Positions 36,137-44,155 of a stretch of DNA of 64,000 nucleotides are shown here, piece by piece. This stretch comes from Methyloversatilis discipulorum (GTDB lineage: Bacteria; Pseudomonadota; Gammaproteobacteria; Burkholderiales; Rhodocyclaceae): the NCBI RefSeq assembly GCF_000385375.1, contig NZ_ARVV01000001.1:1798001-1862000 (forward strand), in the 5' to 3' direction. Both the position numbers and the translations under genes were made by a program. The notes under the pieces are model-generated. The model worked only from the letters and a program-made list of their open reading frames with translations. It had not been told where the DNA came from and did no database searches. Each line of letters starts with the position of its first letter. The first letter of the stretch is position 1.

Positions 36137-38452
36137 TCAGAACCTCATCGTCACCGACAGCTTCGCCGTCCGCCCCGGCGCCTGTATGCCGACCGCACCG
36201 GCGAAGCCATCCTGCAGGCAGTAGGTTTCGTTGGTCAGGTTGTCGAGATTGAAGCGCAGTTGTGTGTCACGCGTCATCTGCCAGCTGGCGAACAGGTCGT
36301 ACAGGCGCACGCCGTATTGCGTGCCTATCGTGCCGACGCCCGGTACGACCAGCGTGCCGGGACGCGAGCACACGGTCTCAACCGTGCTGGCAGCCGCCCG
36401 GCGGTCAGCGATGTCGCGTATCCGCACGCCGGCTTCGACCCGTCCGTCGAAACCGCGCACGCCGGCACTGACGCTCAGCGTGTCGCCGGGCACGCCATAG
36501 AGTGCGTAGTCGGTGCCGGCGACCGCGTTGGTGATGCGGCCGTCGATCTGTGACCAGGACAGCGACGAGAACGCATGCAGTCCGTCGTAACTGATCTCGA
36601 GTTCGGTGCCCTTGCGCCGCTCCTTGCCCGGCTGACCGACTTCGCCACCGATGTTACTCAGGGACGTCAGCAGGTGGCGCGTGTGAATGTCGTAGTAGGT
36701 GACCCGCGCCTGCCAGCGCCCGTCGCGCGGCGAGGAGGGTTGCGGCATCCAGGCCAGCGTCAGCTCGTGGTTCGACGATTCCTGCGGCCGGTACAGCGCG
36801 CCGCAGATCTCGTTGTCGGGGGCGAGGTCGAGTGCAGGATCGTAGGTCTGACCGTAGCCTGAGGGATCGTACAGCGGTTCCGGGTAGAGCACTGGATTGC
36901 CGGGCAAGGCCCAACCAGCGCTTTTCGCACAGCGACTGGCGAAACTGCCGCGGGCGAAGTACTCATCGACCAGCGGCGGGCGGAACGCTTCGTGATAGCG
37001 CACGGTCGCCGACCAGTCGCTGCGCGGGATGCGCCAGGTGAGCGCCGCCGCCGGCGACAGCTTGACGAAGCGGATGTCGGGCGACTGTCCGGCGGCGATC
37101 ATGTTGGTGCGTGTCTGACCCTGGGCGCTGACGTGGTAGCGGTCCAGCCGCGCGCCCGGCGTGAAGGTGAAGGCGCCGAGCGTGAAGGCGTTCTCGACGA
37201 TGATGGCGTCCGACACCTTGTCGCCTGGTGGTTGTGCCTCGTTGAAGCCGTTGGGATACACCTGCTGGTTGGTCAGCGCACGCGAGGTGACGCGCGAAAT
37301 GTCGCGGCTGTTGCGTATGCCCTGGTAGCCAACGCTGAGCACGCCCTGCAGTTCGCCGATGGCGTAACGCGTGTCATTGAACACTTCGGCGGTCCAGATC
37401 GCATAGCGCCAGGCGTCATCGCAGCGGTCGATGCGGAAAGCCGCCGGAAAGGCGGTCGATGGCGATACGCAGATGCGGCTCTGGGTGATGCGATGCACGT
37501 CATCCAGGTCGGTCGTTTCATAGGCGAGGGTGCCGCGCAGCGCGATCCATGAATCGGCCGGCGTGTAGTTCATGCGCAGATTGGTGGTGATGTCCTCGAT
37601 GCTGCGTTCGACCACGCCGAACTGGCCCGCGCTGCCGGCAGTCGCGTCATAGGGTGCGCGCTCGGGGCCGCCGGTGTAGTGGGTCTGACTCAATTCCAGC
37701 GTCAGGTCGTCGCTGGCATAGAAGGTGGCCTTGGCGAAACGGCTTTCCGAGTGGACCGCGGTCAGGTCGAGCCGGCTGCGGTCGGGCAGGCGGATATCGT
37801 CGGAGTCGCGCCGGGCGATCGAGGCGACCAGATCGAGATAGCCGTTCGGCCGACCATATACCGTCACCATGCGCAGCCGCTCGTTGCTGTTCGCGTTGTA
37901 GCCGTACTTGATCTGGCCGCCGAAGCGCTCTCCTGGCCGCAGGTAGTCGGCGGCGGATTTGGTGGTGGCCGAGATGGTGCCGCCGAGCGCACCGGAGCCG
38001 GATTTCAGCGACGGCCCGCGCTCGATCTCGATGGCCTTCAGCAGTTCGGGTTCGATGAATACGCCGCTGCCGAAGCGGTACTTCTCGAAGCCTTTCACCG
38101 CGCCGTCGATCTTGAACAGCACGTCCTCGTTGTCGGAGAAGCCGCGCAGATTGAATTTCATGCCGCTCGCGCGCGGACCGCCGTCAACGGCGACACCCGG
38201 TACGTCCTTCAGCAGGTCGAATATCGTGCCGGCCTGGCGGCGTTCGATCGCTTCCGGGCCTATCGTCGTGACCGGCCGATCGGGGCTCAGTTCGACGGCG
38301 GGCGGACGGATGTCCTCGCGTGAGTCGCGCACCTCGACTTCCGGCAGCGTAACGACGTCCTCCTCGGACAGCGCATCGTCCTGCGCCGTGCACGCGAGCG
38401 GCCACATCAGCGCCAGCAGCAGCTGCGGACGCAGGGGAATTCGGTGTTTCAA
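36137..38452 (-). CDS. TonB-dependent heme/hemoglobin receptor
   Basis: A 771-residue outer-membrane receptor of the hemoglobin/transferrin/lactoferrin class. A signal peptide ends near ACTAQ, a TonB-box-like LPEVEVRD follows, and the plug carries MKFNLRGFSDNEDVLFKIDGAVKGFEKYRF-like sequence near residue 100 and ERGPSLKSGSGALGGTI near 145. The barrel ends in TMRF with the terminal Phe needed for outer-membrane insertion. It is the expected first step for the HmuSTUV route. It lies downstream of the PEP-CTERM, S4 and 81-residue genes and the Fur box at 40489. Confidence 0.9.
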   Translation of the reverse strand: MKHRIPLRPQLLLALMWPLACTAQDDALSEEDVVTLPEVEVRDSREDIRPPAVELSPDRPVTTIGPEAIERRQAGTIFDLLKDVPGVAVDGGPRASGMKFNLRGFSDNEDVLFKIDGAVKGFEKYRFGSGVFIEPELLKAIEIERGPSLKSGSGALGGTISATTKSAADYLRPGERFGGQIKYGYNANSNERLRMVTVYGRPNGYLDLVASIARRDSDDIRLPDRSRLDLTAVHSESRFAKATFYASDDLTLELSQTHYTGGPERAPYDATAGSAGQFGVVERSIEDITTNLRMNYTPADSWIALRGTLAYETTDLDDVHRITQSRICVSPSTAFPAAFRIDRCDDAWRYAIWTAEVFNDTRYAIGELQGVLSVGYQGIRNSRDISRVTSRALTNQQVYPNGFNEAQPPGDKVSDAIIVENAFTLGAFTFTPGARLDRYHVSAQGQTRTNMIAAGQSPDIRFVKLSPAAALTWRIPRSDWSATVRYHEAFRPPLVDEYFARGSFASRCAKSAGWALPGNPVLYPEPLYDPSGYGQTYDPALDLAPDNEICGALYRPQESSNHELTLAWMPQPSSPRDGRWQARVTYYDIHTRHLLTSLSNIGGEVGQPGKERRKGTELEISYDGLHAFSSLSWSQIDGRITNAVAGTDYALYGVPGDTLSVSAGVRGFDGRVEAGVRIRDIADRRAAASTVETVCSRPGTLVVPGVGTIGTQYGVRLYDLFASWQMTRDTQLRFNLDNLTNETYCLQDGFAGAVGIQAPGRTAKLSVTMRF

Positions 38453-38530
38453 GATGTCGAGACAGTCTGGATGGGCGAACGCAAGCGGGCGGCACCCCCG
38501 AGGGCACCGCCCGCATGCGGCGAAACGGAC

Positions 38531-39283
38531 TCAGTGCTGACGCGTACGCCGGCGGGCGACCAGCGTGATCACCGCCATGCCGCCGAGCAGCAATGCGGCG
38601 GTCTGCGGTTCCGGCACCGGTGCGGCCACCAGCTGGTCTACCTGGAAGGCGAGCGACTGCGCGTGGTTGTCGGTGGCGAAGGTGATGCGGAAGCTGTCTA
38701 CCGGCACGGTGACGCCGAGGCTGGCCAGGTTCCAGGTGAAGGTGAGGTGGTTCGGATTGTTCGGGTCGGAGGCGACGAATTCACCGGTGAAGAAGTCGGT
38801 GTAGCCCAGGTTCTCGCTCGCCTGCGAGCTGGAGAGCAGGAACTGCTCGCCGCCGTTGAAGCTGAGGCGCGGCAGGTTGTTCGCCGCCAGCACGCCGTAG
38901 ATGCCGTTGCTGCCAGTGCTCACGTTGATATAGGTCTGGAACACGATGCTGGTCAGGCCGTCGACCGCATCGCCGACCACCATTTCGAAGGTCGAGCCGT
39001 TGCCGGCGAACTGGTACAGGCCGGAGGAGGCCGGATAGGCGCCGCCGGAGGTGCGCCGGAGGATGGCGCCGCCTTCTGTCTCGCTGTTCGACGCGATGCC
39101 GGCGGCCAGCTGCGTGGCGGTGATGCGGGCTGCGGTCAGGTTATTGAAGCCGTCGGTAGCGACCGAATCCTCGATGTCGTCGAAGGCGCTGTGGGTCGTG
39201 CTGGCGTAGGCGGAACCGGCGAGTGCGAAGCAGGCGGCCGCGAGCAGCGGCGTCGCGAACGGACGCAGGCGATGATGGATCAT
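38531..39283 (-). CDS. PEP-CTERM sorted protein next to the heme receptor
   Basis: A 250-residue exported protein: signal peptide ending near GSAYA, a Thr/Ser/Asn-rich middle with no known domain, and a C-terminal VPEPQTAALLLGGMAVITLVARRRT sorting signal of PEP-CTERM type. It is encoded between the heme receptor and the S4 paralog, all in one direction. It is distinct in sequence from the PEP-CTERM protein beside hmuS. A surface or matrix role in heme capture is possible but unproven. Confidence 0.85.
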   Translation of the reverse strand: MIHHRLRPFATPLLAAACFALAGSAYASTTHSAFDDIEDSVATDGFNNLTAARITATQLAAGIASNSETEGGAILRRTSGGAYPASSGLYQFAGNGSTFEMVVGDAVDGLTSIVFQTYINVSTGSNGIYGVLAANNLPRLSFNGGEQFLLSSSQASENLGYTDFFTGEFVASDPNNPNHLTFTWNLASLGVTVPVDSFRITFATDNHAQSLAFQVDQLVAAPVPEPQTAALLLGGMAVITLVARRRTRQH

Positions 39284-39483
39284 GGGTGACCTCTCTCGAT
39301 GAACGGACGATGGGGTGCGCGGCCTGAAAACAGGCCTCGCGTACAGGACGCCACATCGCGAGAGGGGCGCCGGGGGATATGCGGGCAGGTCATGAATGCT
39401 CCGTGCGTTGCATGACTGGCTGGCCGCGACCGCCGGCTGGCTGGCAGTTGTGCCGGCCCGAAGGCCGGCAGGGAATCCGCGCG

Positions 39484-40098
39484 TCAGACGCGCAGGGCGT
39501 AGAACTCGACCACCTTCTGTGCTTCGAACGCGAAAGGCGTGGCGTCACCCGGAGGCAGGTGGGCCAGACGCAGGCTCAGCGCCGATTCGTCGAAGGCGAT
39601 CCATTCGGCACGTTCCAGCGCCGGCGTCTGCAGCGCATCGACCACGCTCTGCACCTTGCGGCCCTTGTCGGTCAGCGTGATGGTGTCGCCGACGCGCACA
39701 CGGATCGACGGGATGTTCACGCGCCGGCCGTTGAGCAGCACGTGACGGTGGCGGACCAGCTGGCGCGCCGCCGGAATGGTTGGCGCCAGACCGCCGCGGA
39801 ACACGATGTTGTCGAGCCGGCGTTCCAGCAGTTCGACCAGCTTCTCGCCGGTCGGTAGCTTGGAGCGCTCGGCCTCCTTGAACACGGCGCGCAACTGGGT
39901 TTCGGTCAGGCCATAGTTGTAGCGCAGCTTCTGCTTTTCCATCAGCTGGGCGCCGAACTCCGACTTGCGGCGGTTCGGGCGATTGCCGTGCTGGCCCGGA
40001 GGCGCAGTGCGGTTTTCGGCCGTCTTGCGGGTGAGGCCGGGGAGGTCGGTGCCGAGTGCGCGCAGCACGCGCAGGCGGGGGCCGGTGTAGCGGGACAT
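39484..40098 (-). CDS. Ribosomal protein S4 paralog, cysteine-free
   Basis: A 204-residue 30S subunit protein S4 homologue. The N-terminal YTGPRLRVLRALGTDLPG, the APPGQHG segment, LLERRLDNIVFRGG and the RNA-binding S4 domain (ARQLVRHRHVLLNGRRVNIPSIRV) are clear. It contains no cysteine, so it lacks the zinc-binding motif of C+ S4 forms. The location is unusual: in a Fur-controlled heme locus, far from the ribosomal operon where the main rpsD normally lies. It may replace normal S4 during iron or metal stress or have a regulatory RNA-binding role; this is inferred. Confidence 0.88.
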   Translation of the reverse strand: MSRYTGPRLRVLRALGTDLPGLTRKTAENRTAPPGQHGNRPNRRKSEFGAQLMEKQKLRYNYGLTETQLRAVFKEAERSKLPTGEKLVELLERRLDNIVFRGGLAPTIPAARQLVRHRHVLLNGRRVNIPSIRVRVGDTITLTDKGRKVQSVVDALQTPALERAEWIAFDESALSLRLAHLPPGDATPFAFEAQKVVEFYALRV

Positions 40099-40119
40099 GG
40101 ATGCTCCGGGGCAGGGGTT

Positions 40120-40365
40120 TCAGTGCGCGGCACGCACGGCCAGGTCACCGACCGTGTGCAGCGTCCAGCGGTTGATCAGGGCGCCGCAGACCTCGCGCAT
40201 CAGCGGGTCGGCACGTTCGTCGTCGGCCACCACTTCGAGATGGCGGATCACCATCTGCGCCACTTCCGGGCAGGGCCGTTCGGCGAAGCGGGTCATCACG
40301 AACAGCGTGGCGGCGGCGAGCGTGCTCGGGCTGGCTTCGCCGGCGTGCTGGTGTTCCGGGGTCAT
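40120..40365 (-). CDS. Small protein upstream of the S4 paralog, unknown
   Basis: An 81-residue soluble protein of unknown function, with ASPSTLAAATLFVMTRFAERPCPEVAQMVIRHLEVV-like helical sequence and one cysteine. The ATG at 40365 is supported by a GGAGGA ribosome binding site 5 bases upstream. It is the first gene after the Fur box at 40489-40507 and is 21 bp from the S4 paralog, so both are probably co-regulated by iron. Confidence 0.65.
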   Translation of the reverse strand: MTPEHQHAGEASPSTLAAATLFVMTRFAERPCPEVAQMVIRHLEVVADDERADPLMREVCGALINRWTLHTVGDLAVRAAH

Positions 40366-40488
40366 GTTGCATCCTCCGTCTGGGCGGCGCCTGGGCTGCT
40401 TGGCGCGGGTGCCGCGGGTGCTGTCGGGGAAGCTGGCGGTGTCTGCGGGGACCTGCTGTGCAGACGGTGGCTGGCGCGCGTTCTCTTT

Positions 40489-40507
40489 TTGGATGAGAAC
40501 GATTCGC
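40489..40507. promoter_or_regulatory. Fur-box candidate before the S4 paralog operon
   Basis: TTGGATGAGAACGATTCGC, followed by ATT, resembles the betaproteobacterial box (ATGAGAATGATTCGCATT type), with 10 of 19 matches to the E. coli consensus. It lies between the exbD terminator and the 81-residue gene and probably controls the latter, S4 and perhaps the heme receptor. Confidence 0.65.
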
Positions 40508-40558
40508 ATTACATCATCGGCGCGGAAGGCTGTCAAGCATCGTCCACGGACAGATGCA

Positions 40559-40593
40559 AAGAAAAACGGCCACCCCGCAGGGTGGCCGTTTCG
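40559..40593 (-). terminator. Rho-independent terminator of tonB-exbB-exbD
   Basis: On the minus strand, ACGGCCACCC and GGGTGGCCGT arms with a 4-base loop are followed by TTTTTCTTT. It ends the exbD transcript just before the next Fur box. Confidence 0.88.
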
Positions 40594-40612
40594 TCGTGCG
40601 GACGCCGCCGAT

Positions 40613-41032
40613 CTACTTTGCCGCCGACGGATCGGTGACGAAACCGATGCGGGTGAGGCCGAGGCGGGCAGCCTCGCTCATCACGTGCGCCACCGAACGG
40701 TAGGGCACGTTCTGGTCGGCGCGCAGCTGGATCTCGGCGTTCTTGTCCTTCGCTGCTGCCTCCTGCAGCTTGGCTTTCAGCGTATCGGTGTCGATCTTCT
40801 CGCCGGCCCAGTACAGCTGTTCGTCGGGGCCGATGGCGATCTGGATGTTTTCCGGCGGCAGCGTGTTGGCGCTGGTCGATTCCTTGGGCAGGTCGACCTT
40901 GACCGCATGCGTCAGCAGCGGGGCCGTCACCATGAAGATGATGAGCAGCACCAGCATGACGTCGATCAGCGGAATCATGTTGATTTCCGCCATCGGCCCG
41001 TCGTCGTCCTGCTCGAAACTTGCAAATGCCAT
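40613..41032 (-). CDS. exbD: Biopolymer transport protein ExbD
   Basis: A 139-residue inner-membrane protein of the TonB energising complex. One membrane helix (IPLIDVMLVLLIIFMVTAP, residues about 20-38) carries the essential Asp in PLIDVM; the rest is periplasmic. With ExbB it uses the proton gradient to drive TonB for the two receptors encoded in this region. It lies 14 bp after exbB and ends at a strong terminator. Confidence 0.95.
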   Translation of the reverse strand: MAFASFEQDDDGPMAEINMIPLIDVMLVLLIIFMVTAPLLTHAVKVDLPKESTSANTLPPENIQIAIGPDEQLYWAGEKIDTDTLKAKLQEAAAKDKNAEIQLRADQNVPYRSVAHVMSEAARLGLTRIGFVTDPSAAK

Positions 41033-41046
41033 GTCCGGGCTCCCGA

Positions 41047-41817
41047 TCAGTGCGCGTTGCGCGCGGCTTCGCGGCCGCGTTCGACCAGCGACAGCACGCG
41101 GTCACCGGTGGCCTTCGGGTCGTTCGAGCCGCTGTCCTTGACGCCGGTCGACAGCATCACGAACACGTCGTGCGCGAAGCTGTTCAGCTCGGCCATCACG
41201 TTGCGCGTCGAACGGGCAAAGAAGTTGAACGCAAGTGCTGCCGGGATGGCGGTTGCCAGACCGATGGCGGTCATGATCAGCGCCTCGCCGACCGGGCCCG
41301 CCACCTTGTCCAGCGTGCCCTGACCCGACATGCCGATGGCCAGCAGTGCGTGGTAGATGCCCCAGACGGTGCCGAGCAGACCGATGAACGGGGCGCTGGA
41401 GGCAACCGAGGCGAGGAAGGTCTGGCCGTATTCCATGCGGCTGCGATCGCGTTCGATCGAGCGCTTCAGCGCGCGGGTCAGGAACTCGTCGGCGCTGCCG
41501 GTGGCGATCAGGCCGCGCGTGCCGGCGTTGCCGCTGCGCAGGGTTTCGACCGCGCTGAAACCTTCGTGCACCAGGTGCGAGAACGGGTCGGTCACGCCAT
41601 GCGAACGCATGTCGCGCGCCACGTCTTCCAGCGACGAGGCGTTCCAGAAGCGGTCGAGGAAGGTGCCGCTGGCGCGGCGCTGGCGGAAGGCCACGATGCC
41701 CTTGAGCACGATGAGGAACCAGGTACCGATGGAGGCCAGCACCATCAGCACGAGGATGGTGGTTGCGACACCGTCTGCATTCGACAGAAAGTGCGCAAAG
41801 CCGAGGGACTCATTCAT
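41047..41817 (-). CDS. exbB: Biopolymer transport protein ExbB
   Basis: A 256-residue MotA/TolQ/ExbB-family protein. Three membrane helices are visible at about residues 15-40, 138-160 (FLASVASSAPFIGLLGTVWGIYHALLAIG) and 175-200 (LIMTAIGLATAIPAALAFNFF), the second and third being the conserved proton-channel helices. It is encoded between tonB and exbD. Assignment to ExbB rather than TolQ rests on the tonB neighbour. Confidence 0.94.
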   Translation of the reverse strand: MNESLGFAHFLSNADGVATTILVLMVLASIGTWFLIVLKGIVAFRQRRASGTFLDRFWNASSLEDVARDMRSHGVTDPFSHLVHEGFSAVETLRSGNAGTRGLIATGSADEFLTRALKRSIERDRSRMEYGQTFLASVASSAPFIGLLGTVWGIYHALLAIGMSGQGTLDKVAGPVGEALIMTAIGLATAIPAALAFNFFARSTRNVMAELNSFAHDVFVMLSTGVKDSGSNDPKATGDRVLSLVERGREAARNAH

Positions 41818-41893
41818 TCAAATTTCTCCTGATGGAAGCCTGATGCAAAAGTTGGCCGCCGCGCAGTGTACGCCTGACGCGGACGGGAACAAA

Positions 41894-42700
41894 TCACGAG
41901 TTGAGACCGAAGTCGATCGGTACAAATGCCTGGCCGCCGCTGATTGCCTCGTCACCACGGCGAGCCGGAACGAATTTCCATTTGCGCACGGCTTCGAGTG
42001 CGGCGTCATCCAGCCGCGAAAACCCACTGGACTTGGAGATTTCGACACTGGTCGGCAGACCATTCGCATCGACCGTCACGCGCAGCATCACACGGCCGGC
42101 TTCACCGAGGCGCTTGGACATCGCCGGATAGGCCGGGCGCGGGTTCTGCAGATAGGCAACGTTGAACTTCGGCGGCGTGACCGGCGGCGGCGCGACCACC
42201 GGAGCCGCGGTGACCGGCGCCGGTGACGGCTCGCTGACCGGCGGCGCGTCGATGGCGACCGGTTCCGGCGGGGCCGGCGGTTGCGGTGCAACGGTGGCGG
42301 TGGTCGGTGCGTCGGCGGCGGCCGCGATCTGCGGCAGCGGCTGTTCCTTGCGCACCGGTTTGACCGGTTTCACTACCGGCTTCGGTTGTTCAGGCTCGAC
42401 CCGCTTCACCTCCTGCGGAGGTTCCGGCGGCGCCATCGGCAGCGGTTCCGGCGCGATCAGCGTGGCCTGCATGATCATCGGCGGCGCCTCCAGCGCCGTC
42501 GGGTTGTGCACGATCCACAGCAGGGCGGCGGCGTGCAGCAGCACCGCGCCGGCGAGCGACATGCCACGCAGCGGAAGACCCGCCGACGGCGTGCCTGAGA
42601 CAGTCTCGCGGCGCAGTACGCGGCTGGCGGGGCGCGCCAGACCGGCACTCTGGGACTGCACGAAGGAAGCTTCGGATGGAACGAATGCGGCGCTGCTCAT
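41894..42700 (-). CDS. tonB: TonB energy-transducing protein
   Basis: A 268-residue TonB with a cytoplasmic N-terminus of about 45 residues, one membrane helix (MSLAGAVLLHAAALLWIVH), a long Pro/Glu/Lys-rich periplasmic spacer and a C-terminal TonB domain (RPAYPAMSKRLGEAGRVMLRVTVDANG, about residue 190 onward). It transmits ExbBD energy to the outer-membrane receptors. The N-terminal cytoplasmic extension is longer than in E. coli TonB. exbB follows 76 bp downstream. Confidence 0.93.
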   Translation of the reverse strand: MSSAAFVPSEASFVQSQSAGLARPASRVLRRETVSGTPSAGLPLRGMSLAGAVLLHAAALLWIVHNPTALEAPPMIMQATLIAPEPLPMAPPEPPQEVKRVEPEQPKPVVKPVKPVRKEQPLPQIAAAADAPTTATVAPQPPAPPEPVAIDAPPVSEPSPAPVTAAPVVAPPPVTPPKFNVAYLQNPRPAYPAMSKRLGEAGRVMLRVTVDANGLPTSVEISKSSGFSRLDDAALEAVRKWKFVPARRGDEAISGGQAFVPIDFGLNS

Positions 42701-42763
42701 CGGGCCGCTCCGACGGAGAGTTGGGGCGTGAAGTCGTACATCGATCGTCGGCGTTCTGTGAGT

Positions 42764-42958
42764 TCAGGAATGCGGTGTGCCCGCCTGCGCGGGCGCAGGC
42801 CGGGCGGATGCTGCGGAGGCGGCCGTGAGCTGGTCGAACAGGCGGGTCGCCGGGAAGGCGGTCAGCAGCCACAGCGCGGCGACACTGAGCAGTGCCGACA
42901 GTGCGCTGCGCAGCAGTGGTGTGCGCGGCGTTGCGGGTTCGGCGTGGCGGCTGTTCAT
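42764..42958 (-). CDS. Possible small single-helix membrane protein
   Basis: A 64-residue reading frame with one hydrophobic helix (LLRSALSALLSVAALWLLTAF) between basic and Ala/Pro-rich ends. It lies between bfr and tonB, in the same direction as both, but has no good ribosome binding site. It could be a real small protein or a chance frame in high-GC DNA. Confidence 0.4.
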   Translation of the reverse strand: MNSRHAEPATPRTPLLRSALSALLSVAALWLLTAFPATRLFDQLTAASAASARPAPAQAGTPHS

Positions 42959-43044
42959 GGCGGTTGTACGGACTGCGCCGGGGCGGAACCGACCCGTCGC
43001 GGACGGGCCGGCATGGCAGTTCCGTCGGGAAACCGCCGCGTGCG

Positions 43045-43524
43045 TCAGCTGCCGAGTTCTCCCATTGCGGACTGCGTGTAGTTCTGCAGCCCCATCTTGT
43101 CTATCAGGTCCAGCTGGGTTTCCAGCCAGTCGATGTGTTCCTCGGTGTCGGCGAGGATCTTGCGGAACAGGTCGCGCGAAACGTAATCGCCCGCGCTCTC
43201 GCTACAGGAGATCGCGTCCTTCAGCGTCGCGTGCGACTGCTGTTCGATCTTCAGATCGGCGCCGAGCATTTCCGGCACGTTCTCGCCGATCAGCAACTTG
43301 TGCAGGTCCTGCAGATTGGGCAGGCCTTCCAGCAGCAGGATGCGTTCGATCAGCATGTCCGCATGCTTCATTTCCTCGATCGACTCGTGATACTCGTGGT
43401 CGCCGAGCTTGGTCAGGCCCCAGTTCCGGTACATGCGCGCATGCAGGAAGTACTGGTTGATCGCGGTCAGTTCATTGACCAGCTGCTTGTTCAGGTACTG
43501 CAGAACCTTCTTGTCGCCTTTCAT
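43045..43524 (-). CDS. bfr: Bacterioferritin
   Basis: A 159-residue iron-storage protein forming a heme-containing 24-mer shell. Ferroxidase ligands Glu18, Glu51 and His54 and the heme ligand Met52 are in the expected places ([22 protein letters not shown]). Length is normal. The start at 43524 gives the usual [13 protein letters not shown]-terminus; an in-frame extension lacks conserved residues. bfd and hemP are encoded just upstream in the same direction. Confidence 0.97.
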   Translation of the reverse strand: MKGDKKVLQYLNKQLVNELTAINQYFLHARMYRNWGLTKLGDHEYHESIEEMKHADMLIERILLLEGLPNLQDLHKLLIGENVPEMLGADLKIEQQSHATLKDAISCSESAGDYVSRDLFRKILADTEEHIDWLETQLDLIDKMGLQNYTQSAMGELGS

Positions 43525-43619
43525 GAGACTTCTCCTGGTCAGGCGGTGCCACAACGGTGACGCCTGACCGAATTCTAGGCCGTCGCAAGGCGAGTGCGGC
43601 GACCTGTTTATGCGAGGTA

Positions 43620-43835
43620 TCAGGCTGCGGCGGCTTCTGCGTGCGCCCGGTGAAGGCGGATCGGCTGCAGTTCGGCGCGGGCGGCGTCAATCACTTCCTT
43701 GGCGGCACGCACGCAGCGCCCGCAGTCGCGGCAGCAGCCGAGCTGGCCTGCGATGTCGCGCACGGTGCGGCATCCGGTATGCACTGCGGCCTTGATGTCC
43801 CGGTCGGTCACTGGTTCGCACAAGCAGATGTACAT
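43620..43835 (-). CDS. bfd: Bacterioferritin-associated ferredoxin
   Basis: A 71-residue [2Fe-2S] protein that reduces bacterioferritin and releases stored iron. Cys4, Cys6, Cys38 and Cys41 match the known cluster ligands, and [14 protein letters not shown] is the family N-terminus. It lies 4 bp after hemP and about 95 bp before bfr. Fur control from the box at 44040 would fit its known induction under iron starvation. Confidence 0.95.
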   Translation of the reverse strand: MYICLCEPVTDRDIKAAVHTGCRTVRDIAGQLGCCRDCGRCVRAAKEVIDAARAELQPIRLHRAHAEAAAA

Positions 43836-43839
43836 GGCT

Positions 43840-44025
43840 CTATTTGGTCAGGATGAGTTTTCCGTTGCGCGTCAGCCGCAGCGAGTACAGCTCGCCGCCG
43901 TGGTTGATCGCGACCTGTTTGCGCCCGCCCAGCAACTGGCTCGAATCGAGCGCAGGCGGCGTCGGAGCCGCGGCGCTCTGCGGTGCCGGTTGCGGTGCCT
44001 GCGACGGAGGAGCTGATTGAGTCAT
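43840..44025 (-). CDS. hemP: Hemin uptake protein HemP
   Basis: A 61-residue protein with the HemP C-terminus: LLGGRKQVAINHGGELYSLRLTRNGKLILTK. After a Pro/Ala/Gln-rich N-terminal part it is short and soluble. HemP/HmuP homologues in Burkholderia-type bacteria act as regulators needed for heme receptor expression. The ATG at 44025 is supported by the Fur box just upstream; a longer in-frame reading would run through that box and is rejected. Confidence 0.9.
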   Translation of the reverse strand: MTQSAPPSQAPQPAPQSAAAPTPPALDSSQLLGGRKQVAINHGGELYSLRLTRNGKLILTK

Positions 44026-44039
44026 TCGCCAATGGGCAT

Positions 44040-44058
44040 AGAAATGAGAATGGTTCGT
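44040..44058. promoter_or_regulatory. Fur-box candidate upstream of hemP
   Basis: AGAAATGAGAATGGTTCGT, followed by ATT, has the ATGAGAAT half-site seen in betaproteobacterial Fur boxes (10 of 19 E. coli consensus matches). It stands 14 bases before hemP and could also affect the divergent CDF gene. Confidence 0.65.
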
Positions 44059-44155
44059 ATTAGTACAGAAGCGAGGGGCGGTGTCAAGCACGGCATGCGC
44101 GCTTTCTGCACGTCGAAGTGCAACGATCGGTGACACCCGCACCTACAATCGCGGA

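Noticed and set aside
35996..36553. A plus-strand frame beginning in the gap before the heme receptor gene
   Set aside because: Most of it is antisense to the receptor barrel, and the part in the gap shows no conserved features.
42764..42958. Calling the 64-residue frame between bfr and tonB a firm TonB accessory gene
   Set aside because: No ribosome binding site or family match; it is listed only at low confidence.
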